Shown one piece after another: positions 37,056-45,424 of a stretch of 64,000 nucleotides of DNA (position 1 is its first letter; each line of letters opens with the position of its first letter). Both the position numbers and the translations under genes were made by a program. The notes beneath the pieces are model-generated. The model worked only from the letters and a program-made list of their open reading frames with translations. It was not told the origin of the DNA and ran no database searches. Source of the stretch: Tautonia rosea (GTDB taxonomy: Bacteria; Planctomycetota; Planctomycetia; Isosphaerales; Isosphaeraceae); assembly GCF_012958305.1 (NCBI RefSeq), contig NZ_JABBYO010000005.1, forward strand, positions 124,001 to 188,000. The letters are read 5' to 3'.

Positions 37056-38417
37056 TTATTGCCCTCGGACCAGTTTCCAGACATCCGGTTTCATGTTGTT
37101 GCCCGCCACCACCCAGAGCGCATTGTCATACACGAATACACTGGCCGCATGACGAGGAGCCCAGGGTGTGTCCTCCATCTCATACCAGTTGACGCCATCT
37201 TCCGAATACCAAACATCGTTCCGGTTGCTCCCAGAAAACCCTTCCAGGACCCAGAGACGATCATCAAACGAGGCGACTTCGTGGTACTGCCTTGCGGCCC
37301 AGGGTGCTCGACTGGTGTGCAATGTCCAATGAATACCATTGTTCGAACTCCAAACGTCGTTGTAATAGTTTCGCGAGGGTGTTTGGGGCGTGTCGTATGT
37401 GCCTCCACCAAGAATCCACATGCGATCACGGTGAACGGCTGAGCCTCCGATCATGCCTCGAGGAGCCCAGGACGGGGCTTGCGGAATCACCTGACTCCAC
37501 TGGACCCCATCTTCCGAGAACCAGACATCCCCATAGAAGACTTCTTCCGACGGGGCAAATCCTGGCATCGTCTGCCCACCTATCACCCAGATCCGATCGT
37601 GATAAACCAGGGTGTAGTGGAGTGCTCGAGGTCCCCAGGGTACCGGTTCCTGAGCATTCACATGATTCCATGAGCGCCCATCCTTGCTATTCCAGACATC
37701 ATGCTGATAGTGTCCCTGGTTCACATCACCTCCAACAATCCACATCATGTCGTTCAAAACAGCATAACCTGCCGTATGGCGTCCCTCCCACTCGGAAGTG
37801 GGATCGAACGATTGATCGAGAAAGCGATTCGGTTTTTCAAGAAGCCAGTTCTTTCCATCCACACTTGACCAAACTTCGTTGTTGCAGATCCTCGGGAAAT
37901 GGGTCTTATCGCCTGGGTTCCATCCCCCCAGCAGCCACATTTTTCCCTGAAACACCAACGCTCCGGCCCCATCTCTTGCGGCAAAGGGTGCCGAATCCGT
38001 CACTTCGACCCAACGATACGAGGGAACCTCTCGCGAAGCCTTGATGCGAAATCGTGTCGATCGAATCGACACGTTCGGTCCCCCCTCCACATCGAGGCGG
38101 AGGCGACAGGCATCGGAAACCCGATCAGGGACAGTCCAGACGAACTCCCCACGTTCCCAATGAACCTTCTCGATCATTTCCCAGGTGACACCGTCATCCG
38201 CAGAGAACATCAACTGGCCCTGGGAACTCCCTCGCGCCTCTGGTGACTCCCAGGTCAGCCAGTGTCTGCTGCCAACGCAAAACGGTACTTCCTGGTCGAC
38301 TGAGGTGAATCGTAGCTGCTCTGCACCATTGCCCTGATCGTCTTTGGGGGGGTCGAGAAGCCCTGGAGTCAGAAGGAGTATCACCAAGAACACAATCATG
38401 AGCAATTTCCCATTCAA
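37056..38417 (-). CDS. Membrane-anchored or secreted kelch-repeat protein, six repeats
   Basis: 453 residues. A hydrophobic N-terminus (LLMIVFLVILLLTPGLL) is a signal or anchor. After an all-beta N-terminal domain (about 30-140) come six kelch-like blades, each with [MLI]W[ILV][LVI]GG and a matching [ND]DVW-S-[DN]G--W (for instance LLGGWNPG, IVGGDVNQG, VIGGQTMPG, ILGGGTYDT, VLEGFSGS, VVAGNNMK). A six-bladed beta propeller is typical of NanM-type mutarotases and galactose-oxidase-like proteins. The neighbouring DapA-superfamily lyase and MFS transporter resemble sugar-acid loci. Catalytic residues cannot be assigned. Confidence 0.85.
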   Translation of the reverse strand: MNGKLLMIVFLVILLLTPGLLDPPKDDQGNGAEQLRFTSVDQEVPFCVGSRHWLTWESPEARGSSQGQLMFSADDGVTWEMIEKVHWERGEFVWTVPDRVSDACRLRLDVEGGPNVSIRSTRFRIKASREVPSYRWVEVTDSAPFAARDGAGALVFQGKMWLLGGWNPGDKTHFPRICNNEVWSSVDGKNWLLEKPNRFLDQSFDPTSEWEGRHTAGYAVLNDMMWIVGGDVNQGHYQHDVWNSKDGRSWNHVNAQEPVPWGPRALHYTLVYHDRIWVIGGQTMPGFAPSEEVFYGDVWFSEDGVQWSQVIPQAPSWAPRGMIGGSAVHRDRMWILGGGTYDTPQTPSRNYYNDVWSSNNGIHWTLHTSRAPWAARQYHEVASFDDRLWVLEGFSGSNRNDVWYSEDGVNWYEMEDTPWAPRHAASVFVYDNALWVVAGNNMKPDVWKLVRGQ

Positions 38418-38582
38418 TTGTCCAGAGTTCTCGAACGACGACCCAAAACGGAATCGTACGATGGTCTCGACGAGACATCCAGTGGGTTGATTGCGGCATT
38501 CGCGACGAAGCCTTGCTATGCTGATCGCAAATGGCAGTCTATGCCGTTGAAGCTTCGGCGTTCATCCTGATTGAGGAGTCTC

Positions 38583-39476
38583 GTGAAACACTTACCGATT
38601 GGCCCGCTGTACTATGAATTTAGCCGTCATCACCAACCACGGCTTCGCATTGCCCCTGGCGAAACGCTGGTGGTGGCGTCGGAGGATGCCCTCTCGGGTC
38701 AGATCCGGACCAATGCCGATCGCCGCGACAAGGAAGCAATGCCTTACAGCAATCCTCTCACTGGACCAATCTGGATCGAAGGTGCGGCACCAGGCGATTC
38801 CCTGGCGGTGACCATCCACCAAATCCGTCCCACCATCGGCCAGTGTGCCACGAGAACCGCCGACCCGAAACAACTCTGTGAGTGGCTCGGAAGCGACTGT
38901 CCACACGGGACGCATGTTTGTCCCATCCGTGATGATCTGATCTACTGGAGCGACACCATCACCATTCCCTACACCCCAATGCTCGGGTGTCTTGGAACGG
39001 CGCCGGACTGGGGATCTCCGACAACCGCACCGGCAGGTCCGCATGGCGGCAACATGGATCTCATCGAAACCTGCCCAGGTAATACCATCCTCTTACCCGT
39101 ATTCGTTCCAGGAGGCCTCCTCTCGCTCGGAGATGCTCATGCCGCGATGGGTCACGGAGAACTCTCGGCAACCGGTCTGGAGATGCCGGCAGAAACTACC
39201 CTCACTGTGAACCTTCGCAAAGGGCAAACGATTCCCGGCCCTCGGATCGAATCTCCTTCGGAAATCATGGCCGTTGCCAGTGGTGCGCCGATGGAGCGTT
39301 CCCTTGCCCAGGCATTTGCATACCTGATTCTCTGGATGGAATCGGAGTTCGGATGGGATCGATGGCGCGCGTACGATCTCTTGACGCATGTCGCGAAAAT
39401 CTCAGTCGGATATTATGGAATCGGGACCGTCGCGGCCAAGATCGAACGACGCTATCTGAACGGAACCCTTTCGTGA
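38583..39476 (+). CDS. Acetamidase/formamidase family protein
   Basis: 297 residues starting at GTG 38583, chosen because GAGGAG lies at 38573-38578; a TTG at 38571 is a weaker alternative. The family pattern is present: WIEGAAPGDSLAVTIHQI, HGGNMDLIETCPGNTILLPVFVPGGLLSLGDAHAAMGHGELSATGLEMP, and a closing HVAKISVGYYGIGT. Members hydrolyse short amides such as formamide and acetamide. The gene is the only plus-strand member of the locus, diverging from the kelch gene and converging with the DapA-like gene. Confidence 0.9.
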   Translation: MKHLPIGPLYYEFSRHHQPRLRIAPGETLVVASEDALSGQIRTNADRRDKEAMPYSNPLTGPIWIEGAAPGDSLAVTIHQIRPTIGQCATRTADPKQLCEWLGSDCPHGTHVCPIRDDLIYWSDTITIPYTPMLGCLGTAPDWGSPTTAPAGPHGGNMDLIETCPGNTILLPVFVPGGLLSLGDAHAAMGHGELSATGLEMPAETTLTVNLRKGQTIPGPRIESPSEIMAVASGAPMERSLAQAFAYLILWMESEFGWDRWRAYDLLTHVAKISVGYYGIGTVAAKIERRYLNGTLS

Positions 39477-39506
39477 ACGATTCTGAGTGCGGGTGGGTTT
39501 GGTAAT

Positions 39507-40418
39507 TCAACGGCCGAGGGCCGCCTCGGCCTCAAGGATTGGTTCCAAAAACTTCTTGATCTCTCGAACTTCCTCGTCGGTCAATTGGCGTTGGGGAGGT
39601 CGTGGCGGACCGAAGTCTCGCCCTAGGAGACGAAGACCAGCTTTTAACAACGAGATGTTATACGAATCCGAAGAACGAGCTCGGGCATCTTCAATGGGAC
39701 GGAGAATGGAGAGTAATCGCATTGCATCCTGAAATCGATGTTCCGAAAGTGCTTCGTGCAATGCGAGCGTCAGGCGAGGACAGAGATTCCCGGCTCCGGA
39801 TGTATATCCTGTAGCCCCTGCCAGGTGAAAAAACGGCGCGAATCGCTCTGCGGTCCCACAGTACAGACCCATTCGCCCCTCAACCCTTGACGCGAACCGG
39901 GTAAAGGCATCCAGATCATTCACTGCGTATTTCACCCCAATGAATTGATCAGTTTCTCCGAGTTCCTCAAGCAGGGTGTCACTGGGGTACGGCCCCTTCT
40001 TGTAGACAAGGAATGGCTTTGGAAGCCTCTTCATAAGATATTGAAAATAGTCTCGAACCCCTTCATCACTCAGATAAGGATGAACGGGGGGCATGATCAG
40101 TAATGCGTCTGCGCCAACTTCGATTGCCCCCTTCCCCGTTTCGAGCGCATGGCTCACTCCCAGGCCGATTGGAGCCACGACGATCCCCTCTCGACCAATG
40201 GCGTTCCGTGTTGCTCGAACACAGGAGACGACCTCTGTCGACGAGAGCGAATGAAATTCTCCCGTTCCTGCTCCTGGAAGAACGACTCGAATCCCGTGAC
40301 GATGGACCTCTCTAAGGAAGTCCTCAAGCACCTCTGGCAGAAGTTCTTGCCCATTCTGCGAAAACGGGCTCGGTGGAACCAATTGAACGGTTGAGAGGAG
40401 CTCAAGATCGAGTTCCAT
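39507..40418 (-). CDS. Dihydrodipicolinate synthase/N-acetylneuraminate lyase-superfamily aldolase
   Basis: 303 residues with an AAAGGA ribosome site. TIM-barrel class I aldolase: GAGTGEFHSLSS is the carboxylate-binding loop, the Tyr lies in FLVYKKGPY, and the Schiff-base Lys in IGVKYAVND. The GTGEF form resembles 5-keto-4-deoxyglucarate dehydratase (KdgD) more than DapA (GTTGE) or NanA (GSTGE). Likely to handle a 2-keto-3-deoxy sugar acid. It follows an amidohydrolase and an MFS gene on the same strand with very short gaps (13 and 30 bases). Confidence 0.87.
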   Translation of the reverse strand: MELDLELLSTVQLVPPSPFSQNGQELLPEVLEDFLREVHRHGIRVVLPGAGTGEFHSLSSTEVVSCVRATRNAIGREGIVVAPIGLGVSHALETGKGAIEVGADALLIMPPVHPYLSDEGVRDYFQYLMKRLPKPFLVYKKGPYPSDTLLEELGETDQFIGVKYAVNDLDAFTRFASRVEGRMGLYCGTAERFAPFFHLAGATGYTSGAGNLCPRLTLALHEALSEHRFQDAMRLLSILRPIEDARARSSDSYNISLLKAGLRLLGRDFGPPRPPQRQLTDEEVREIKKFLEPILEAEAALGR

Positions 40419-40431
40419 ATGTAGATATCCT

Positions 40432-41334
40432 TTACGTTGTTTCGCTCAGTGAGAGAACCTGCTTCCAGTTCTCATACAGAATCTGGTGGATCGCCTCGTC
40501 GGGAAATCGAGGCATCTTTGTTCCCTCAACAATCGCGTTCACTTTGTGCAATCCGGCAATGACCTGAGTTGGGGTTGCTGAAGGAAAGTCGGATCCGAAC
40601 AACAATTTCCGTTCGACCCCATACTCCAGCGCGGTAATGAACGCCTGATAATGTCGTAAGGGACGATAGTGAAGCGCCGAGATATCAGCATAGAGATTCG
40701 GATGTTTCCGAATCAAGGCGATACATTCGACTTCCCATGGATGACCCATGTGAGCGATGATCATGGTCAAATCTGGACAAGCAATGGCAATATCTTCCAG
40801 GAGAATCGGATTCGAGTACTTCAGGGGTCCTTGACGCACAAATGACGTTCCCTGGTGCCAGATGACCGGAATCCCCAGATCCTGAGCCTTGCGAAATAAT
40901 GGGAGATGCTTCGGATCCTGTGGATCGAAATTCTGATAGATCGGTCCGAGTTTCAATCCTCGTAGTCCCAGATCTTCGACGTAATAGACGAGTTGTTCCA
41001 CACAATCGGCATCGTTCGGGTCGACGGAACACCAGCCGATAAACCGATCCGGGTGCTGTCGGACAAAGTCGGCAATCACGGTCTGGGGTACATCGAAGCC
41101 TGTGTAAGGCGCCTTGATTCCGAACACCACAACGCGGTCGCACTCCTTCGTCGCTTCGAGAAGTGTCTCGGGCGTCGAGTCGAAGGCGTTGTTTGCCTCC
41201 TGCTCACTTCCGGCGAAATACACATCGGACGTCATCCGCATCTTTGCCTTTTTGGCTGCGAGGCCCGCCCGCACGAACTCCTCGGAGAGATGATCCGGAT
41301 ACCAGCAAAGATTGGTGTGAATATCGACAAGCAT
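40432..41334 (-). CDS. Amidohydrolase paralogue with HxN in place of HxH
   Basis: 300 residues, behind a strong GGAGG ribosome site. It is clearly a paralogue of 36112-36966, sharing IIAHMGHPWEVECIALIRKHPNLYADISALHYRP and LFGSDFPS. The first metal motif is VDIHTN, so His6 is kept but the second His is Asn8. The later His and Asp positions (WHQGTSFV, AHMGHP, GSD) are intact. The COG3618 branch contains metal-independent lactonases, so this copy may be a lactonase or isomerase rather than a metal hydrolase. Sits directly between the MFS transporter and the DapA-like gene. Confidence 0.87.
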   Translation of the reverse strand: MLVDIHTNLCWYPDHLSEEFVRAGLAAKKAKMRMTSDVYFAGSEQEANNAFDSTPETLLEATKECDRVVVFGIKAPYTGFDVPQTVIADFVRQHPDRFIGWCSVDPNDADCVEQLVYYVEDLGLRGLKLGPIYQNFDPQDPKHLPLFRKAQDLGIPVIWHQGTSFVRQGPLKYSNPILLEDIAIACPDLTMIIAHMGHPWEVECIALIRKHPNLYADISALHYRPLRHYQAFITALEYGVERKLLFGSDFPSATPTQVIAGLHKVNAIVEGTKMPRFPDEAIHQILYENWKQVLSLSETT

Positions 41335-41364
41335 GAGCCCTCCTACGTCTTGTGACCAGAGCCC

Positions 41365-42753
41365 TTAGTTCGTCTTCCTCCAGGCGCGGTTGACAACGGA
41401 GCGCCTTGGGTCAAGCACAAGCCAGCAAACCGCACCGGCAAGATACACCACGGAAAACAGGTAGAGGACGAGTTCCCAGTTGGCGCCCGATTCTTGGATC
41501 TCCTCGAACAGATAACCGACCACAACAGGGCACGCCATAGCACCAAAATTTCCCGCCATATTCATAACCGCAAAAACAATCGCGGTGTGGCTCCCCGCAA
41601 TATCCATGGTTGTGGCCCAAGTTGTTGGGCCGGTGATGCCGAAAAACAGGGTTCCGACCGTAATCAACAGAACCGCCCCCATAGGATCGCGGATCAATGT
41701 TGCGGCAAGCATGGTCAGACTACAGACAAGAAGCGCCCCCGCTGACAGTCCACTCCGGCTGAGCCAGCAATTCCCCGTCCGTTTCAGAATCATGTCCACC
41801 AGATATCCACCCAGAAAACTGCCTACCACGACCCCAAACAATGGTCCCATAGTCAACATTCCAGCATCTTTGAGTTGCAACCCTCGGCTTCGCTCCAAAT
41901 AGGCAGGAAACCATGTGATAAAAAATGCATATCCAAACGCTCGGAAAAGCGATTGCCCACAAAACGCCCACATTCCCGGACGGATCGCCATCCTCGCGAG
42001 CGCGGTTCCCGTCGAGATGTCTCGATCCTGAATCGCGGTTTCTTCAGCGTTGTATCCTCTTTCGTGATTCCCATTCACGCCGCCCGCCCCTGATCCCTGG
42101 TGTCCAAGAATCAAGTCCCTCTCCGCTTGATTGGTCCCCTGATGTTCTTGCGGAGTGTTCCGATACCAAAGCGCAAACACTACCGCCCAGACGATTCCCA
42201 GCACAGCATACCCATGAAAAACTCCTCTCCAGCCGATTGCGGGGATCAAGACCACCGTGAGGCCACTGGCAAGCACGGATCCGACTGACATGCAAGCGGT
42301 TGGGACAGCTCCCGCAATCCCGCGTCGATCAACCGGAAACCAGGCAGTGATGACCTTCGCTGATATGGGAAACAATCCCCCCTGTGCGAACCCGACGGCC
42401 GCTCGGGTCCACCAGAGTGCTGTGGCAGAATCGGCAAGTGCGGTTCCGATCGTTGCGACTGACCAAAGCATGCTCAAAAGGGCAAGACCCCGTCGTGCCC
42501 CCAGTCGATCTCCTAGCCATCCACCTGGTACTTGAGCCCACAGGTAACCGAGGAAAAATCCTCCCAGCACGTAACCCATTTCCCGATCGTCCAGGCCCAT
42601 TTCTGCCTGAATCGTCGAGGCCGCCGGAGCCAGCGCAACCCGAGAGAGATACGAGATCACCGCCGCCATCGCGAGCGCCAGCAAGACCACGTAACGCACT
42701 CGGCTCGGACGCTCAAACCCAGAATCAAGCGGACTACTTATCGGTTGATTCAT
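41365..42753 (-). CDS. MFS transporter, anion:cation symporter type
   Basis: 462 residues, twelve helices. The sequence AAVISYLSRVALAPAASTIQAEMGLDDREMGYVLGGFFLGYLWAQVPGGWLGDRLGARR is typical of the ACS (hexuronate/glucarate/dicarboxylate) family. The central loop is hydrophilic (about residues 195-245). It is the first gene of a minus-strand operon with the amidohydrolase and the DapA-like aldolase, so it most likely imports their substrate, perhaps a uronate or aldarate. No ribosome site is visible before the ATG. Confidence 0.87.
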   Translation of the reverse strand: MNQPISSPLDSGFERPSRVRYVVLLALAMAAVISYLSRVALAPAASTIQAEMGLDDREMGYVLGGFFLGYLWAQVPGGWLGDRLGARRGLALLSMLWSVATIGTALADSATALWWTRAAVGFAQGGLFPISAKVITAWFPVDRRGIAGAVPTACMSVGSVLASGLTVVLIPAIGWRGVFHGYAVLGIVWAVVFALWYRNTPQEHQGTNQAERDLILGHQGSGAGGVNGNHERGYNAEETAIQDRDISTGTALARMAIRPGMWAFCGQSLFRAFGYAFFITWFPAYLERSRGLQLKDAGMLTMGPLFGVVVGSFLGGYLVDMILKRTGNCWLSRSGLSAGALLVCSLTMLAATLIRDPMGAVLLITVGTLFFGITGPTTWATTMDIAGSHTAIVFAVMNMAGNFGAMACPVVVGYLFEEIQESGANWELVLYLFSVVYLAGAVCWLVLDPRRSVVNRAWRKTN

Positions 42754-42816
42754 GGAATGTTCGTTTGTGATCGAATTTTTGAATGCACAACAGATCCTTC
42801 ACTTGGACTCGCTCCT

Positions 42817-42834
42817 GCTCGATGAGGATCGAGC
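42817..42834. repeat. Palindrome GCTCGAT-GAGG-ATCGAGC
   Basis: Perfect 7-bp stem with a four-base loop, about 64 bases upstream of the MFS transporter start on the minus strand. Its position fits an operator or leader hairpin of the catabolic operon. Confidence 0.6.
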
Positions 42835-43030
42835 GAGCCTGCAAAAGTAGGATGGATCGTTCATCGTCTCCGACACCGTGTCAAGGCGCTGCCGGGCCTT
42901 GAAGTCTGACTTTCCCCGATCTGGACTCGGTCTCTGCAACTCCTCACCCGCTCCAGTTGCACGTTCCCCTCCAGTCACGCTGACCAGTCGAGCAACGAAG
43001 ACGACACTCCCGAATCCCGCGAAGGCCAAC

Positions 43031-43060
43031 ATCGGGTTCTCGATCGGTTGAGAACCCGAT
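43031..43060. repeat. Perfect 11-bp inverted repeat
   Basis: ATCGGGTTCTC (43031-43041), loop GATCGGTT, GAGAACCCGAT (43050-43060). No T tract on either side. It lies about 280 bases upstream of the MFS gene and 350 bases upstream of the EEP hydrolase, so a regulator-binding site for either is possible. Confidence 0.65.
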
Positions 43061-43413
43061 CCGCAGAAACTCAGCCTTCATTCACCGCACGTCCTTCTCA
43101 GACACCGTGTTCAAGTCGGCCGATTTTGTATCGAATAGCGGATGATGAGTTGGCCTATCATTCACAATGTTTCTTTCATTCGCATCGAATGATTCGCCTG
43201 CAACCATAGATTCCAGATGCCGTTGCGACAACTCCGACCCGGCGAAAAGAGATCGACTGTGGAAAGCCTCACCACCCCATCGTTGAAATGAGTGACATCT
43301 TCGAAGGCAGAAGGTCGTACCACCGATGGAAAAAGGTTGATATGCTCGGCAACACTCGATGACGTCTCACACCACCCTACCGGGGTTTCCCATACGATTC
43401 ATTCGGAGTACCC

Positions 43414-44283
43414 ATGAGCCTTCCCTTGATTGTCCTTGTCATCAGTTTCATGACAGGCCCGCTCGACGAGCCCCCCGAAATGCGGGTGATGAGCTTCAAC
43501 ATTCGATACGGCACCGCCGGGGATGGCAAAGACGCCTGGGAACACCGCAAGGACTTGGTCATCGAGACGATCAAGACCTTCTCACCCGATCTGCTTGGCA
43601 CTCAGGAGACCCTTGCGTTCCAGCGCGATTTTCTGGCAACAAAGCTCCCCGAGTACTCATCGTTCTCCGCAGGTCGCGACGACGGACGTGAGCAAGGGGA
43701 GATGATGGCGGTGTTCTACCGAACCGATCGCTTCCAGGTGATCGACAGCGGTCACTTCTGGCTGAGCGAAACCCCCGATCAGCCCGGCAGCACGAGTTGG
43801 GACAGCTCTCTGCCTCGGATGGTCACCTGGTTGAAGCTTCGAGACCTCCAGAACGCAGACTCGCTCCCGGTTGCCCTGTTCAACACCCATTTCGACCATC
43901 GCGGCGAGATGGCCCGACTGGAATCGGCCCGGCTGCTCCGACGCATGATCGCCAAGCTCGCCCCCATCGCTCGCGTCGTGGTGACCGGCGACTTCAACTG
44001 TGCCGAAGGAAGCCCACCCTATCAGGCAATCTTCGTCGAGGACTCCGACACCGGTCCCAATCTGATCGATACTTATCGGGCCGCGCACCCCGAACACCGC
44101 TCCGACGAAGGCACGTACTCCGGCTTCCGGGCTGATGCGAGTCGAGGCCCCCGAATCGACTGGATCGCCTGCTCGGACGACTGGAAGATCCGTTCCGCCG
44201 CGATCGATCGTAGCGCGCGGAACGGCCGCACTCCCTCAGATCATTTCCCCGTAACCGCCATTCTCACTCTCCCTTCTGAGTGA
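43414..44283 (+). CDS. Endonuclease/exonuclease/phosphatase family protein, possibly secreted
   Basis: 289 residues, with CGGAG before the ATG. The active-site motifs of the EEP fold are in order: MSFNIRYG (Asn), GTQET (Glu), NTHFDH, VTGDFNC (Asp, Asn), RIDWI and SDHFPV (Asp-His). The short hydrophobic N-terminus (LIVLVISFMTG) could be a signal peptide, although it is weak. Relatives act on nucleic acids, phosphoinositides or sphingomyelin. This small, secreted-like form is common in planctomycetes and related bacteria. Substrate not predictable. Confidence 0.87.
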   Translation: MSLPLIVLVISFMTGPLDEPPEMRVMSFNIRYGTAGDGKDAWEHRKDLVIETIKTFSPDLLGTQETLAFQRDFLATKLPEYSSFSAGRDDGREQGEMMAVFYRTDRFQVIDSGHFWLSETPDQPGSTSWDSSLPRMVTWLKLRDLQNADSLPVALFNTHFDHRGEMARLESARLLRRMIAKLAPIARVVVTGDFNCAEGSPPYQAIFVEDSDTGPNLIDTYRAAHPEHRSDEGTYSGFRADASRGPRIDWIACSDDWKIRSAAIDRSARNGRTPSDHFPVTAILTLPSE

Positions 44284-44355
44284 CAGAGACGATCAGCCAC
44301 GGCTCACCAACAGATCTGGTCCAACTCACCCTCAATTTCCAGGCGTTCGAGGGTG

Positions 44356-44392
44356 ATAAAAAAAGGGCTCACGGCCAATCGCCGTAAGCCCT
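44356..44392 (-). terminator. Intrinsic terminator of tRNA-Leu
   Basis: AGGGCT (44364-44369) and ACGGC (44371-44375) pair with GCCGT (44381-44385) and AGCCCT (44387-44392) around CAATC, with one mismatch. On the minus strand the stem is followed by a run of seven T (44358-44364). It stands 11 bases after the 3' end of the tRNA. Confidence 0.9.
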
Positions 44393-44402
44393 ATGCTGGA
44401 AG

Positions 44403-44488
44403 TGCCGAAGAGAGGACTCGAACCTCCACCCGGGGTGAACCGGACTAGGACCTGAACCTAGCGCGTCTGCCAATTCCGCCACTTCGGC
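44403..44488 (-). tRNA. tRNA-Leu (anticodon CAG)
   Basis: 86 bases, read from 44488. Acceptor GCCGAAG pairs with CTTCGGC, followed by discriminator A. Anticodon stem CTAGG/CCTAG encloses the seven-base loop TTCAGGT, with anticodon CAG for codon CUG. The long variable arm (CGGTTCACCCCG) is typical of type II tRNAs such as Leu, and the T arm contains GGTTCGAGTCC. CCA is not encoded. Standard structure with no sign of degeneration. Confidence 0.97.
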
Positions 44489-44518
44489 TGTGGATTGGAT
44501 GTGACACGATTCCCAAGC

Positions 44519-44533
44519 AGTTGGTAACCAACT
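44519..44533. repeat. Palindrome AGTTGGTAACCAACT in the tRNA leader
   Basis: Seven-base arms around a central A, between the predicted promoter and the tRNA. It may be an operator, or a hairpin in the precursor. Confidence 0.6.
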
Positions 44534-44547
44534 CACATCACCAGAGC

Positions 44548-44577
44548 ATTCTAGCGAGGTTGAAGGGTCGGAAGCAA
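44548..44577 (-). promoter_or_regulatory. Probable sigma-70 promoter of tRNA-Leu
   Basis: On the minus strand TTGCTT (44572-44577), an 18-base spacer and TAGAAT (44548-44553). The -10 box matches five of six consensus positions. The tRNA begins about 60 bases downstream. Confidence 0.55.
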
Positions 44578-44632
44578 GACAGTCGGCTCAAGAACAAAAA
44601 GAATCATGCGGAAATTGTTTCCGGAAAACGGG

Positions 44633-45424
44633 TTAGGGAGCTGGTCTTGAAGAGGGAGGCTCGGGGCCAATGGAATTCCTCGGGCGAAGGTCGGTGAAGC
44701 GGAGACGGCCGTCTCGAAGGGCCGAGCCGACCAGAACGGCATCCACTCGGGCCTGGTCAAGCCGATGCAGATCCGAGAGCCCAGAAACGCCTCCCCCAGC
44801 GATCAACTCTAGAGAGGTCGGAGACTCCTGGCGGATGGCCGAGATCAAGGATTCGGTTCCGGTACCCGTTCCCGTCCCGATGCGTGCGAGGTCGAGGACC
44901 AGCACTTTTTGGACTCCCAGGTCGATCGCGCGACGGACAAGCCTGAACGGGTCGTCGGTGCCCCACGAGGCCTTCGGATCACCCATAGGCCGTTGATTCT
45001 TCAGATCGAGTCCGAAGCAAACACGCTGACTTCCCGCGTCGTCCAGGATGGCGGCGAGTGCGTCGGGGCCGGATACGGTCTCAAGCCCGACGATGATCGT
45101 ATCCACCCCGGCGGCAAGCAGTTGCGGAACGTCATCCGCCGTACGGACCCCCGCATCGACCCAGAGCAATAGGTCCAGCCCGGCCAGGCTGGAGAACAAT
45201 TCCAGGTGAGGCGGTTGCCCCTCGATCGCGTCGAGGTCCGCCACATACAATGTCGGTGGATCGGTCAGACGGGCATCGGCCATCTGATCCCGGAATCGTC
45301 GTGCCCAGGCAAGCGGGTTGCAACCTTCCGGAGTACCTCGAAGCAAGCCGTAGCGGTCGCGCTCTCCGGCAATCGCGGCAACTGCCAATCCGGCCTTGAG
45401 GTCGAGAACAGGGATAACCCGCAT
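44633..45424 (-). CDS. HisA/HisF-like TIM-barrel protein of a methanofuran-type cluster
   Basis: 263 residues from the ATG at 45424, whose CAT overlaps the ATG of the divergent gene. The opening VIPVLDLKAG is HisA-like with the first catalytic Asp. The rest differs from histidine enzymes: no VRL(Y/F)QG loop, and GIGTGTGTG-like repeats near the centre. The second half contains ELIAGGGVSG and DAVLVGSAL phosphate-binding loops. A role in histidine synthesis is unlikely. HisA-like proteins occur in gene sets for tetrahydromethanopterin and methanofuran-dependent C1 transfer, as best I recall, and the three neighbours fit that. Confidence 0.75.
   Translation of the reverse strand: MRVIPVLDLKAGLAVAAIAGERDRYGLLRGTPEGCNPLAWARRFRDQMADARLTDPPTLYVADLDAIEGQPPHLELFSSLAGLDLLLWVDAGVRTADDVPQLLAAGVDTIIVGLETVSGPDALAAILDDAGSQRVCFGLDLKNQRPMGDPKASWGTDDPFRLVRRAIDLGVQKVLVLDLARIGTGTGTGTESLISAIRQESPTSLELIAGGGVSGLSDLHRLDQARVDAVLVGSALRDGRLRFTDLRPRNSIGPEPPSSRPAP

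Larger units (their letters stand above)
42754..43413. other. 660-base intergenic region with two palindromes
   Basis: This separates the divergent MFS transporter and EEP hydrolase. I find no convincing gene in it. It holds a perfect 11-bp inverted repeat ATCGGGTTCTC-8-GAGAACCCGAT (43031-43060), and GCTCGAT-GAGG-ATCGAGC (42817-42834), overlapped by CTCGCTC/GAGCGAG. Neither has a T tract. They may be operators or RNA structures. AT-rich stretches at about 43130-43190 could contain promoters. Confidence 0.45.

Noticed and set aside
37056-42753. A sialic acid (nan) catabolic operon
   Set aside because: The aldolase has GTGEF rather than the NanA-type GSTGE, and no NanK or NanE is present. The kelch-lyase-MFS combination is suggestive only.
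44633-45424. Assignment as HisA of histidine biosynthesis
   Set aside because: Only the first Asp region matches; the VRL loop is missing and no other his gene is near. The neighbours are cofactor genes.
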